A stretch of 64,000 nucleotides of DNA, from positions 1 to 64,000 of the forward strand of contig NW_026971330.1 in assembly GCF_963678635.1 (NCBI RefSeq), read 5' to 3'. Every line of letters begins with the position of its first letter. Positions within the stretch are counted from its first letter, which is position 1. Positions 20,329-31,100 of the stretch are shown in pieces. Made by a program: the position numbers and the translations under genes. Source of the stretch: Symsagittifera roscoffensis. Taxonomy: Eukaryota; Xenacoelomorpha; Acoela; Convolutidae. The notes under the pieces are model-generated. The model made no database searches and was not told the DNA's origin. It was given only the letters and a program-made list of their open reading frames with translations.

Positions 20329-22015
20329 TAATGTCATTACCTGAAAAAGGAAATTGCGTGGGTGCTGAAAGTGTGGAGACTTTTGAATTATGTTTGTTAG
20401 GGCGCATGCAGCTCGATACCGGAAACATTGTTCTAAACAATTTTTTTATTGTCCTGATTGTAAGTGTTTTTTTTACATTCTACAACAAATGAACTATCAT
20501 ATGGTCAAGAAGCATGCACCAACTTTTACTACTCTCTCCAACAACATCGGAGAAAAGAACATGGAGCTAAGCAACGGAAACCTAGTGATACGTTTGCCAA
20601 CCTGAAGAAAATTGTGGAGAAAGAAGGGGAAGTTGGTGAAAAATTGAAGGACAAACTTAGCGCTTGTCATCATTTATCGTTGGATAGGGAGACGGAAAAT
20701 GTGAGGCATAAAGTATTCAACTTCCAAATGTCCAAGTTAGATACTGAAACAATCAACGAAATACTTGAAGAAGTCATCAACTAGCTCGAATATGCCGCTA
20801 AAAAAACCTTGCTCTGGGGTTTGTTTTTCGAGATATTGACACTGGTGAACTTCGATATTTCTACGCCAATGAAAACATTACTTTTGAACAATCGCATTTG
20901 CTCTTTACTGAAGCAGATTTGATAACAATCGAAGGAAAAGTAGAAAAATGTGATATTGTGGAACAATCTACCCAAGAACGTCAAAGCACAAAATGGCGAC
21001 TCAAATTGATCACAAATGTGACAATTTTTGCTGTTTTGCTTGAAAACATCAAACGGGATGTCCGGAATCTGTAATACGCGAACTTCTACTGAAAAACTAT
21101 TCTGTTAACTGTCTTATATCTAAAAACATACAAGGAACCACGCAAACACTATTGGTATATTTTCCGCGCATTGGCCATCTACAAGAACGGACACAATGAC
21201 TTCGACTCTCACATTACTAGATATTTTACAGAATTCATAACATAGTCTGGTCTTGATCCTAAAAGTTTTCGTGGAGTTTCGTTAGAACATTTACCTGCTG
21301 TCGAGGAAATTGTGCAAAGAAACATCTTAATATACGATTTCGATATCCAAGAAGGTGAATACGTAGGAGAAATAGCTCGACGAAATATTGAAAGATTTGA
21401 CAAAGCAGCCAAACTAATGAGACTTAACAATCATATCTTTCATACAATTGATATAGATATTTTCTTCAAGTGTTTTCAATGCCCTAGCTGTGACAACTTT
21501 TTCAAAGGGTCGGACAATTTCAACAGACACCTTATGTCTTGTAAAGATCGAGCGCGACACACTTACCCAAAGAGTTTTGGTTCACCAAACCTAAAACCTT
21601 CACAAACACGAAGTTTTTTGCCTTTTCCCCCAAACAATTTGATTCCCAACAAATTTCAAGTGTACTTTTTTGAAAAAAATTGCCATTTTCAAAAACGATT
21701 CTCTAAAATACAAAATGACTCTCTAAAAACGATTCTCTAAAAACCAAAACCGATTCTCTAAAAAACGCCTTTTTCAAAAACGATTCTCTAAAAACCAAAA
21801 TTCTCTAAAAACAAGGTTTTAATATCAATTTTGACAGAAAACAAACTATTCAACAACCAAGCCATTTGCGATTTTGAGCCAAAGTGTGTTTCATCAGACG
21901 AATTGAAAGAAAAAGAAACTTTAACAGTTTGAGTCTCTATATCATCGAATCTGATTGATGAACCCATCTTTTTGTACAACAACGATCCACACACCAACTT
22001 GATGATTGACTTTGA
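20329..22015 (+). pseudogene. Polinton-type DNA polymerase B protein, N-terminal zinc-finger part and start of exonuclease domain, broken
   Basis: Plus-strand pieces in order: a C2H2-type finger FYCPDCKCFFYILQQMNYHM ending VKKH (about 20445-20515); an acidic/coiled stretch (20530-20784) with HKVFNFQMSKLDTETINEIL; FRDIDTGELRYFYANENITF (about 20820-20880) and KWRLKLITNVTIF; VSLEHLPAVEEIVQRNILIY and DFDIQEGEYVGEIARRNIER (21275-21400); a second finger CPSCDNFFKGSDNFNRHLMS ending in C (21480-21545); then, after a repeat, AICDFEPKCVSS with SISSNLIDEPIFLYNNDP (about 21870-22000). This is the arrangement of the large zinc-finger plus B-family polymerase protein of cnidarian-type Polintons, where FDFES-type Exo I follows the fingers. 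No polymerase palm domain is present. There are several frameshifts. Its orientation is opposite to the minus-strand Polinton genes at lower coordinates. Confidence 0.6.
21690..21812 (+). repeat. Short tandem repeat of acgattctctaaaaaccaaa
   Basis: Five or more imperfect copies of a ~20-35-base unit with core cgattctctaaaaa. A single further copy is at 22216-22240 inside the duplicated zinc-finger block. Confidence 0.8.
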
Positions 22016-22245
22016 TTGAGATGTCTGTTGGATTTTTACAATTTCAACAGACATCTTATGTCTTGTAAAGATCAAGTGCGACACATTTACCCAAAGAATT
22101 TTGGCTCACTAAACCTAAATTCTTCACAAACACAAAATTTGTGCATTTTTCCCAAACAATTTGTTTCCCAAAAAATTTCAAGTGTACTTTTTGAAAAAAA
22201 AAAACGCCATTTTCAAAAACGATTCTCTAAAAACCAAATCACTCT
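22016..22245 (+). repeat. Second copy of the zinc-finger end of the polymerase fragment
   Basis: Bases 22040-22245 repeat 21520-21740: gacatcttatgtcttgtaaagatc, then the segment coding KDRARHTYPKSFGS, then the ccaaacaatttg and tttcaagtgtacttttt parts and the cgattctctaaaaa unit. The match is direct and imperfect, so an internal duplication of about 520 bases offset happened in this pseudogene. Confidence 0.75.
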
Positions 22246-22257
22246 CATCCTCCCCCT

Positions 22258-22270
22258 CCCCCCCCCCCCC
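22258..22270 (+). repeat. C homopolymer of 13 bases
   Basis: Uninterrupted run of 13 C preceded by tccccct. A likely slippage-prone site. Confidence 0.9.
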
Positions 22271-22345
22271 GAAATTTTTCTGCAGGCTACTAAGAGCTAA
22301 AACTACTGGCATTTTTATTCAACCCGCCGGTCAAAAAACATCACT

Positions 22346-22434
22346 TTTTTGAAACGAGTGATTTTACAAGTTAGATACAAAGACTAGTTCTAACTTGTAA
22401 AATCACTCGTTTCAAAAACTTGTAAAATCACTCG
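22346..22434. repeat. Perfect 30-base inverted repeat with a third half-copy
   Basis: Bases 22346-22375 (tttttgaaacgagtgatttt continuing to agttaga) are the exact reverse complement of 22389-22418, with a 13-base loop between. A third copy of the right arm, acttgtaaaatcactcg, follows at 22418-22434. It lies inside the spacer of the larger inverted repeat formed by 21820-22015 and 22445-22705. Confidence 0.9.
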
Positions 22435-22444
22435 CTGTTTTCTC

Positions 22445-22890
22445 CTAAAAGAAAACAAAGTCAATCATCAAGTTGGACTCTGGATCGTTGTTGTACAAAA
22501 AGATGGTTTCATCAATCAGATTCGATGATATAGAGACTGAAACTGGAACTTGTTTTCCAATCCAAGTTAAAGTTTCTGTCTCTTTCAACTCGCCTGTTGA
22601 AACAAACTTTGGCTCAAAATCGCAAATGAATTGGTTATTGAATAGTTTGTTTTCTGTCGAAACTGATATTAAAACCTTCCAACTTTTTAAAAAAATGTTT
22701 CTCAAAGTATAAAAATAGTCTCCAAAGTTTTGGATTCTTCGTTTTCATGGGTCGAACTGTTCAGGCTTACTTGATATTTAAAGTCATCTATTTTTTCATT
22801 ATCCTTGACCTCTTCTCGGGTGTCCACTTCATCACCTGTTCCCGTTCTCGTATTAAATGGAAATAAATTTCCCAGAGTTTGAGTCTGGAT
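22445..22890 (-). pseudogene. Polymerase B exonuclease-region fragment, inverted copy
   Basis: On the minus strand 22705-22445 reads NKLFNNQFICDFEPKFVSTG, then TLTWIGKQVPVSVSISSNLI and DETIFLYNNDPESNLMIDF. This is the Exo I block (FDFE-like CDFEP) followed by the WIGK..PVSVSISSNL strand of the Polinton polymerase family. It is more complete than the plus-strand copy at 21820-22015, which lacks WIGKQVP. Further upstream (22890-22730) the minus strand has an open acidic stretch with FNTRTGTGDEVDTREEVKDN that could be the preceding linker; a stop and frame change separate them. The satellite begins at its upstream edge. Confidence 0.6.
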
Positions 22891-23035
22891 AGTCTGGACA
22901 TGAGTCGTGCAGTGTGCAGCGAAAGTCTGGACATGCCGAAAGTCGCACCGTATCCACCTCAGTCGCGGGAAATATAATCTTGGTCGCGCCGTCTACGCCT
23001 CAGTCTGAAAAGTCGCGTCGTGTCCATCTTGGTCG
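22876..23035. repeat. Left edge of the satellite, diverged monomers
   Basis: Monomers of the older type gtctggacatgccgaaagtcg occur here, followed by gcaccgtatccacctcagtcgc and gggaaatataatcttggtcg. The last two segments have a counterpart near the other end of the array at 47248-47290. Confidence 0.85.
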
Positions 23036-25170
23036 CGTGGAATTGATTATTGGTCGCGCCGTCTCCGCGATGGTCAGGAAGATCGCGCCCTCTCCGCCTT
23101 GTCTGAAAAGTAGCGCTGTCTCTGCCTTGGCCTGGAAAGTCTCGTCGTGTCCGTCTTGGTCGCGTGGAATTGATTATTGGTCGCACCGTCTCCGCGATGG
23201 TCAGGAAAGTCGCGCCCTCTCCGCTTTGTCTAAAAAGTAGCGCTGTCTCTGCCTTGGCCTGGAAAGTCACGTCGTCTCCGCCTTGGTCGCAAGGAATTGA
23301 TTCTTCGTCGCGCCGTCTCCGCGATGGTCAGAAAAGTCGCGTTCTCTCCGCCTTGGTCTGAAAAGTAGCGCTGTCTCTGCCTTGGCCTGGAAAATCTCGT
23401 CGTCTCCGCCTTGGTCGCAAGGAAACGATTCATGGCCGTGCCCTCTCTGCGATGATCTGGAAAGTCGCGTCCTCTCCGCCTCAACATGAAAAATTGCGTC
23501 GTGACCGTCTTGTTCGAGTGAAATTGATTTTTGGTTGCGCCTTCTCCGCGATGCTCAGGAAAGTCGCGCCCTCTCCGCCTTGGTTTGAAAAGTAGCGCTG
23601 TCCCTGCCTTGGCCTGAAAGTTCTCGTTGTCTCTGCCTTGGCCGCAAGGAATCAATTATTGGTCGCGCCGTCTCCGCGATGGTCTGGAAAGTCGCGCCCT
23701 TTCTGCCTTGGCCTGGAAAGTCTCGTCGTGTCCATCTTGGTCGCGTGGAATTGATTCTTGGTCGCACCGTCTCCGCGATGGTCAGGAAAGTCGCGCCCTC
23801 TCCGCCTTGTCTGAAAAGTAGCGCTGTCTCTGCCTTGGCCTGGAAAGTCTCGTCGTCTCCGCCTTGGTCGCAAGGAATTGATTCTTGGTCGCGCCATCTC
23901 CGCGATGGTCAGAAAAGTCGCGCCCTCTCCGCCTTGGTCTGAAAAGTAGCGCTGTCTCTGCCTTGGCCTGGAAAGTCTCGTCGTCTCCGCCTTGGTCGCA
24001 AGGAACTGATTCTTGGTCGTGCCCTCTCTGCGATAATCTGGAAAGTCTCGCCCTCTCCGCCTCAACATGAAAAATTGCGTCGTGACCGTCTTCGTCGAGT
24101 GGAATTGATACTTGGTTGCGCCTTCTCCGCGATGGTCAGGAAAGTCGCGCCCTCTCCGCCTTGGTTTGAAAAGTAGCGCTGTCCCTGCCTTGGCCTGAAA
24201 TTTCTCATTGTCTCCGCCTTGGCCGCAAGGAATCAATTCTTGGTCGCGCCGTCTCCGCGATGGTCTGGAAAGTCGCGCCCTCTCTGCCTTGGTCTGGAAA
24301 GTCGCGCTGTCTCTGCCTTGGCCTGGAAAGTCTCGTCGTGTCCATCTTGGTCGCGTGGAATTGATTCTTGGTCGCACCGTCTCCGCGATGGTCAGGAAAG
24401 TCGCGCCCTCTCCGCCTTGTCTGAAAAGTAGCGCTGTCTCTGCCTTGGCCTGGAAAGTCTCGTCGTCTCCGCCTTGGTCGCAAAGAATTGATTCTTGGTC
24501 GCGCCGTCTCCGCGATGGTCAGAAAAGTCGCGCCCTCTCCGCCTCAACATGAAAAATTGCGTCGTGACCGTCTTCGTCGAGTGGAATTGATTCTTGGTTG
24601 CGCCTTCTCCGCGATGGTCAGGAAAGTCGCGCCCTCTCCGCCTTGATTTGAAAAGTAGCGTTGTCCCTGCCTTGGCCTGGAAAGTTTCGTTGTCTCCGCC
24701 TTGGTCGCAAGGAATCGATTCTTGGTCGCGCCGTCTCCGCGATGGTCTGGAAAGTCGCGCCCTCTCTGCCTTGGTCTGAAAAGTCGCGCTGTCTCTGCCT
24801 TGGCCTAGAAAGCCGCGCTGTCTCTGCCTTGGCCTAGAAAGTCGCGTCGTCTCCGTATTGGTCGCGTGGAATTAATCATTGGTCGCGCCGTCTCCGCGAT
24901 GGTCTGGAAAGTCGCGCTTTCTCCGCCTCAAACTGAAAAGTTGCGTCGTGTCCGCCTTGGTCGCAAGGAATCGATTCTTGGTCGCGCCGACTCCGCGATG
25001 GTCTGGATAGTCGCGCCCTCTCCGCTTTGGTCTGAAAAGTAGCGCTGTCTCTGCCTTGGCCTATAAAGTCGCGTCGTCTCCGTCTTGGTCGCGTGGAATT
25101 GATTATTGGTCGTGCCGTCTCCGCGATGGTCTGGAAAGTCGCACCCTCTCCGCCTCAACCTGAAAAGTTG
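23036..25170. repeat. Satellite block I, 128-bp tetramer units
   Basis: The basic period is 128 bases, made of three 29-base monomers and one 41-base monomer. Variants with gaaattgatttttggttgcg and lagging units give longer repeats; for example the segment with cttgtctgaaaagtagcgctg is seen at about 23097, 23807 and 24416. Confidence 0.8.
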
Positions 25171-28100
25171 CGTCGTGTACGTCTTTGTCGCGTGGAATTG
25201 ATTCTTGGTTGCAGCTTCTCCACGATGGTCAGGAAAGTCGCGCCCTCTCCGCCGTGCTCTGAAAAGTAGCGCTGTCTCTGCCTTGGCCTAGAAAGTCGCG
25301 TCGTCTCCGTATTGGTCGCGTAGAACTGATTATTGGTCGCGCCGTCTCCGCGATGGTCTGAAAAGTCGCGCCCTCTCCGCCTCAACCTGAAAAAATACGT
25401 CGTGTCCGTCTTGGAGGTGTGGAATTGATTCTTGGTTGCGCCTTCTCCGCGATGGTCAGGAAAGTCGCGCCCTCTCCGCCGTGGTCTGAAAAGTAGCGCT
25501 GTCTCTGCCTTGGCCTGGAAAGTCTCGTTGTCTCTGCCTTGGTCGCAAGGAATCGATTCTTGGTCGCGCCGTCTCCGCGATGGTCTGGAAAGTCGCGCCC
25601 TCTCTGCCTTGGTTTGAAAAGTCGCGCTGTCTCTGCTTTGGCCTAGAAAGTCCGTCGTGTCCGTATTGGTCGCGTGGAATTGATTATTGGTCGCGCCGTC
25701 TCCGCGATGGTCTGGAAAGTCGCGCCCTTCTCTCCTCAACCTGAAAAGTTGCGTCGTGTCCGTCTTGGAGGTGTGGAATTGATTCTTGGTTGCGCCTTCT
25801 CCGCGATGGTCAGGAAAGTCGCGGCCTCACCGCCGTGGTCTGAAAAGTAGCGCTGTCTCTGCCTTGGCCTGGAAAGTCTCGTTGTCTCCGCCTTGGTCGC
25901 AAGGAATCGATTCTTGGTCGCGCCGTCTCCGCGATGGTCTGGAAAGTCGCGCCCTCTCTGCCTTTGTCTGAAAAGTCGCGCTGTCTTGGCCTTGGCCTAG
26001 AAAGTCCGTCGTGTCCGTATTGGTCGCGTGGAATTGATTATTGGTCGCGCCGTCTCCGCGATGGTCTGGAAAGTAGCGCCCTCTCCGACTCAACCTTAAA
26101 AGTTGCGTCGTGTCCGTCTTGGTCGCGTGGAATTGATTCTTGGTCGCACCTTCTCCGCGATGGTCAGGAAAGTCACGCCCTCTCCGTCGTGGTCGGAAAA
26201 AAAGCGCTGTCACTGCCTTGGCCTGGAAAGTCTCGTCGTTTCCGCCTTGGTCGCAAGGAATTAATTCTTGGTCGCGCCGACTCCGCGATGGTCTGGAAAG
26301 TCGCGCCCTCTCCGCCTTGGTCTGAAAAGTAGCGCTGTCTCTGCCTTGGCCTAGAAAGTCGCGTCGTCTCCGTATTGGTCGCGTGGAATTGATTATTGGT
26401 CGCGCCGTCTCCGCGATGGTCTGGAGAGTCGCGCCCTCTCCGACTCAACCTTAAAAGTTGCGTCGTGTCCGTCTTGGTCGCGTGGAATTGATTCTTGGTC
26501 GCACCTTCTCCGCGATGGTCAGGAAAGTCGCGCCCTCTCCGTCGTGGTCGGAAAAAAAGAGCTGTCACTGCCTTGGCCTGGAAAGTCTCGTCGTTTCCGC
26601 CTTGGTCGCAAGGAATTGATTCTTGGTCGCGCCGACTCCGCGATGGTCTGGAAAGTCGCGCCCTCTCCGCCTTGGTCTGAAAAGTAGCGCTGTCTCTGCC
26701 TTGGCCTAGAAAATCGCGTCGTCTCCGTATTGGTCGCGTGGAATTGATTATTGGTCGTGCCGTCTCCGCAATGGTCTGGAAAGTCGCACCCTCTCCGCCT
26801 CAACCTGAAAAGTTGCGTCTTGTCCGTCTTTGTCGCGTGGAATTGATTCTTGGTCGCACCTTCTCCGCGATGGTCAGGAAAGTCGCGCCCTCTCCGTCGT
26901 GGTCGGAAAAAAAGCGCTGTCTCTGCCTTGGCCTGGAAAGTCTCGTCGTTTCCGCCTTGGTCGCAAGGAATTGATTCTTGGTCGCGCCGACTCCGCGATG
27001 GTCTGGAAAATCGCGCCCTCTCCGCCTTGGTCTGAAAAGTAGCGCTGTCTCTGCCTTGGCCTATAAAGTCGCGTCGGCTCCGTATTGGTCGCGTGGAATT
27101 GATTATTGGTCGTGCCGTCTCCGCGATGGTCTGGAAAGTCGCACCCTCTCCGCCTCAACCTGAAAAGTTGCGTCGTGTCCGTCTCTGTCGCGTGGAATTG
27201 ATTCTTGGTTGCAGCTTCTCCGCGATGGTCAGGAAAGTCGCGCCCTCTCCGCCGTGGTCTGAAAAGTAGCGCTGTCTCTGCCTTGGCCTGGAAAATTCGT
27301 CGTGTCCGTATTGGTCGCGTGGAATTGATTATTGGTCGCGCCGTCTCCGCGATGGTCTGGAAAGTCGCGCCCTCTCCGCCTCAACCTGAAAAGTTGCGTC
27401 GTGTCCGTCTTGGAGGTGTGGAATTGATTCTTGGTTGCGCCTTCTCCGCGATGGTCAGGAAAGTCGCGCCCTCTCCGCCGTGGTCTGAAAAGTAGCGATG
27501 TCTCTGCCTTGGCCTGGAAAGTCTCGTTGTCTCCGCATTGGTCGCAAGGAATCGATTCTTGGTCGCGCCGTCTCCGCGATGGTCTGGAAAGTCGCGCCCA
27601 CTCTGCCTTGGTTTGAAAAGTCGCGCTGTCTCTGCCTTGGCCTAGAAAGTCCGTCGTGTCCGTATTGGTCGCGTGGAATTGATTATTGGTCGCGCCGTCT
27701 CCGCGATGGTCTGGAAAGTCGCGCCCTTCTCTCCTCAACCTGAAAAGTTGCGTCGTGTCCGTCTTGGAGGTGTGGAATTGATTCTTGGTTGCGCCTTCTC
27801 CGCGATGGTCAGGAAAGTCGCGCCCTCACCGCCGTGGTCTGAAAAGTAGCGCTGTCTCTGCCTTGGCCTGGAAAGTCTCGTTGTCTCCGCCTTGGTCGCA
27901 AGGAATCGATTCTTGGTCGCGCCGTCTCCGCGATGGTCTGGAAAGTCGCGCCCTCTCTGCCTTTGTCTGAAAAGTCGCGCTGTCTTGGCCTTGGCCTAGA
28001 AAGTCCGTCCAGTCCGTATTGGTCGCGTGGAATTGATTATTGGTCGCGCCGTCTCTGCGATGGTCTGGAAAGTAGCGCCCTCTCCGACTCAACCTTAAAA

Positions 28101-31100
28101 GTTGCGTCGTGTCCGTCTTGGTCGCGTGGAATTGATTCTTGGTCGCACCTTCTCCGCGATGGTCAGGAAAGTCACGCCCTCTCCGTCGTGGTCGGAAAAA
28201 AAGCGCTGTCACTGCCTTGGCCTGGAAAGTCTCGTCGTTTCCGCCTTCGTCGCAAGGAATTAATTCTTGGTCGCGCCGACTCCGCGATGGTCTGGAAAGT
28301 CGCGCCCTCTCCGCCTTGGTCTGAAAAGTAGCGCTGTCTCTGCCTTGGCCTAGAAAGTCGCGTCGTCTCCGTATTGGTCGCGTGGAATTGATTATTGGTC
28401 GCGCCGTCTCCGCGATGGTCTGGAGAGTCGCGCCCTCTCCGACTCAACCTTAAAAGTTGCGTCGTGTCCGTCTTGGTCGCGTGGAATTGATTCTTGGTCG
28501 CACCTTCTCCGCGATGGTCAGGAAAGTCGCGCCCTCTCCGTCGTGGTCGGAAAAAAAGCGCTGTCACTGCCTTGGCCTGGAAAGTCTCGTCGTTTCCGCC
28601 TTGGTCGCAAGGAATTGATTCTTGGTCGCGCCGACTCCGCGATGGTCTGGAAAGTCGCGCCCTCTCCGCCTTGGTCTGAAAAGTAGCGCTGTCTCTGCCT
28701 TGGCCTAGAAAATCGCGTCGTCTCCGTATTGGTCGCGTGGAATTGATTATTGGTCGTGCCGTCTCCGCAATGGTCTGGAAAGTCGCACCCTCTCCGCCTC
28801 AACCTGAAAAGTTGCGTCTTGTCCGTCTTTGTCGCGTGGAATTGATTCTTGGTTGCAGCTTCTCCGCGATGGTCAGGAAAGTCGCGCCCTCTCCGCCGTG
28901 GTCTGAAAAGTAGCGCTGTCTCTGCCTGGGCCTGGAAAGTCTCGTTGTCTCCGCCTTGGTCGCAAGGAATCGATTCTTGGTCGCGCCGTCTCCGCGATGG
29001 TCTGGAAAGTCGCGTCCTCTCCGCCTTGGTCTGAAAAGTAGCGCTGTCTCTGCCTTGGCCTAGAAAGTCCGTCGTGTCCGTATTGGTCGCGTGGAATTGC
29101 TTATTGGTCGCGCCGTCTCCGCAATGGTCTGGAAAGTCGCACCCTCTCCGCCTCAACCTGAAAAGTTGCGTCTTGTCCGTCTTTGTCGCGTGGAATTGAT
29201 TCTTGGTTGCAGCTTCTCCGCGATGGTCAGGAAAGTCGCGCCCTCTCCGCCGTGGTCTGAAAAGTAGCGCTGTCTCTGCCTTGGCCTGGAAAGTCTCGTC
29301 GTTTCCGCCTTGGTCGCAAGGAATTGATTCTTGGTCGCGCCGACTCCGCGATGGTCTGGAAAGTCGCGCCCTCTCCCCCTTGGTCTGAAAAGTAGCGCTG
29401 TCTCTGCCTTGGCCTAGAAAGTCGCGTCGTCTCCGTATTGGTCGCGTGGAATTGATTATTGGTCGTGCCGTCTCCGCAATGGTCTGGAAAGTCGCACCCT
29501 CTCCGCCTCAACCATAAAAGTTGCGTCTTGTCCGTCTTTGTCGCGTGGAATTGGTTCTTGGTTGCAGCTTCTCCGCGATGGTCAGGAAAGTCGCGCCCTC
29601 TCCGCCGTGGTCTGAAAAGTAGCGCTGTCTCTGCCTTGGCCTGGAAAGTCTCGTTGTCTCCGCCTTGGTCGCAAGGAATCGATTCTTGGTCGCGCCGTCT
29701 CCGCGATGGTCTGGAAAGTCGCGCCCTCTCTGCCTTGGTTTGAAAAGTCGCGCTGTCTCTGCCTTGGCCTAGAAAGTCCGTCGTGTCCGTATTGGTCGCG
29801 TGGAATTGATTATTGGTCGCGCCGTCTCCGCGATGGTCTGGAAAGTCGCGCCCTCTCCGCCTCAACCTGAAAAGTTACGTCGTGTCCGTCTTGGAGGTGT
29901 GGAATTGATTCTTGGTTGCGCCTTCTCCGCGATGGTCAGAAAAGTCGCGCCCTCTCCGCCGTGGTCTGAAAAGTAGCGCTGTCTCTGCCTTGGCCTGGAA
30001 AGTCTCGTTGTCTCCGCCTTGGTCGCAAGGAATCGATTCTTTGTCGCGCCGTTTCCGCGATGGTCTGGAAAGTCGCGCCCTTTCTGCCTTGGTTTGAAAA
30101 GTCGCTCTGTCTCTGCCTTGGCCTAGAAAGTCCGTCGTGTCCGTATTGGTCGCGTGGAATTGATTATTGGTCGCGCCGTCTCCGCGATGGTCTGGAAAGT
30201 CGCGCCCTTCTCTCCTCAACCTGAAAAGTTGAGTCGTGTCCGTCTTGGAGGTGTGGAATTGATTCTTGGTTGCGCCTTCTCCGCGATGGTCAGGAAAGTC
30301 GCGCCCTCTCCGCCGTGGTCTGAAAAGTAGCGCTGTCTCTGCCTTGGCCTGGAAATTCTCGTTGTCTCCGCCTTGGTCGCAAGGAATCGATTCTTGGTCG
30401 CGCCGTCTCCGCGATGGTCTGGAAAGTCGCGCCCTCTCTGCTTTTGTCTGAAAAGTCGCGCTGCCTTGGCCTTGGCCTAGAAAGTCCGTCGTGTCCGTAT
30501 TGGTCGCGTGGAATTGATTCTTGAACGCACCTTCTCCGCGATGGTCAGGAAAGTCGCGCCCTCTCCGTCGTGGTCGAGAAAAAAAAGCGCTGTCTCTGCC
30601 TTGGCCTGGAAAGTCTCGTCGTTTCCGCCTTGGTCGCAAGGAATTGATTCTTGGTCGCACCGACTCCGCGATGGTCTGGAAAGTCGCGCCCTCTCTGCCT
30701 TGGTCTGAAAAGTAGCGCTGTCTCTGCCTTGGCCTAGAAAGTCGCGTCGTCTCCGTATTGGTCGCGTAGAATTGATTATTGGTCGCGCCGTCTCCGCGAT
30801 GGTCTGAAAAGTCGCGCCCTCTCCGCCTCAATCTGAAAAGTTGCGTCGTGCCGTCTTGGTCGCGTGGAATTGATTCTTGGTCGCGCCTTCTCCGCGATAG
30901 TCTGGAAAGTCGCGCCCACTCCGACTCAACCTGAAAAGTTGCGTCGTGTCCGTCTTGGTCGCGTGGAATTGATTCTTGGTCGCACCTTCTCCGCGATGGT
31001 CAGGAAAGTCGCACCCTCTCCGTCGTGGTCGGAAAAAAAGCGCTGTCTCTGCCTTGGCCTGGAAAGTCTCGTCGTTTCCGCCTTGGTCGCAAGGAATTGA

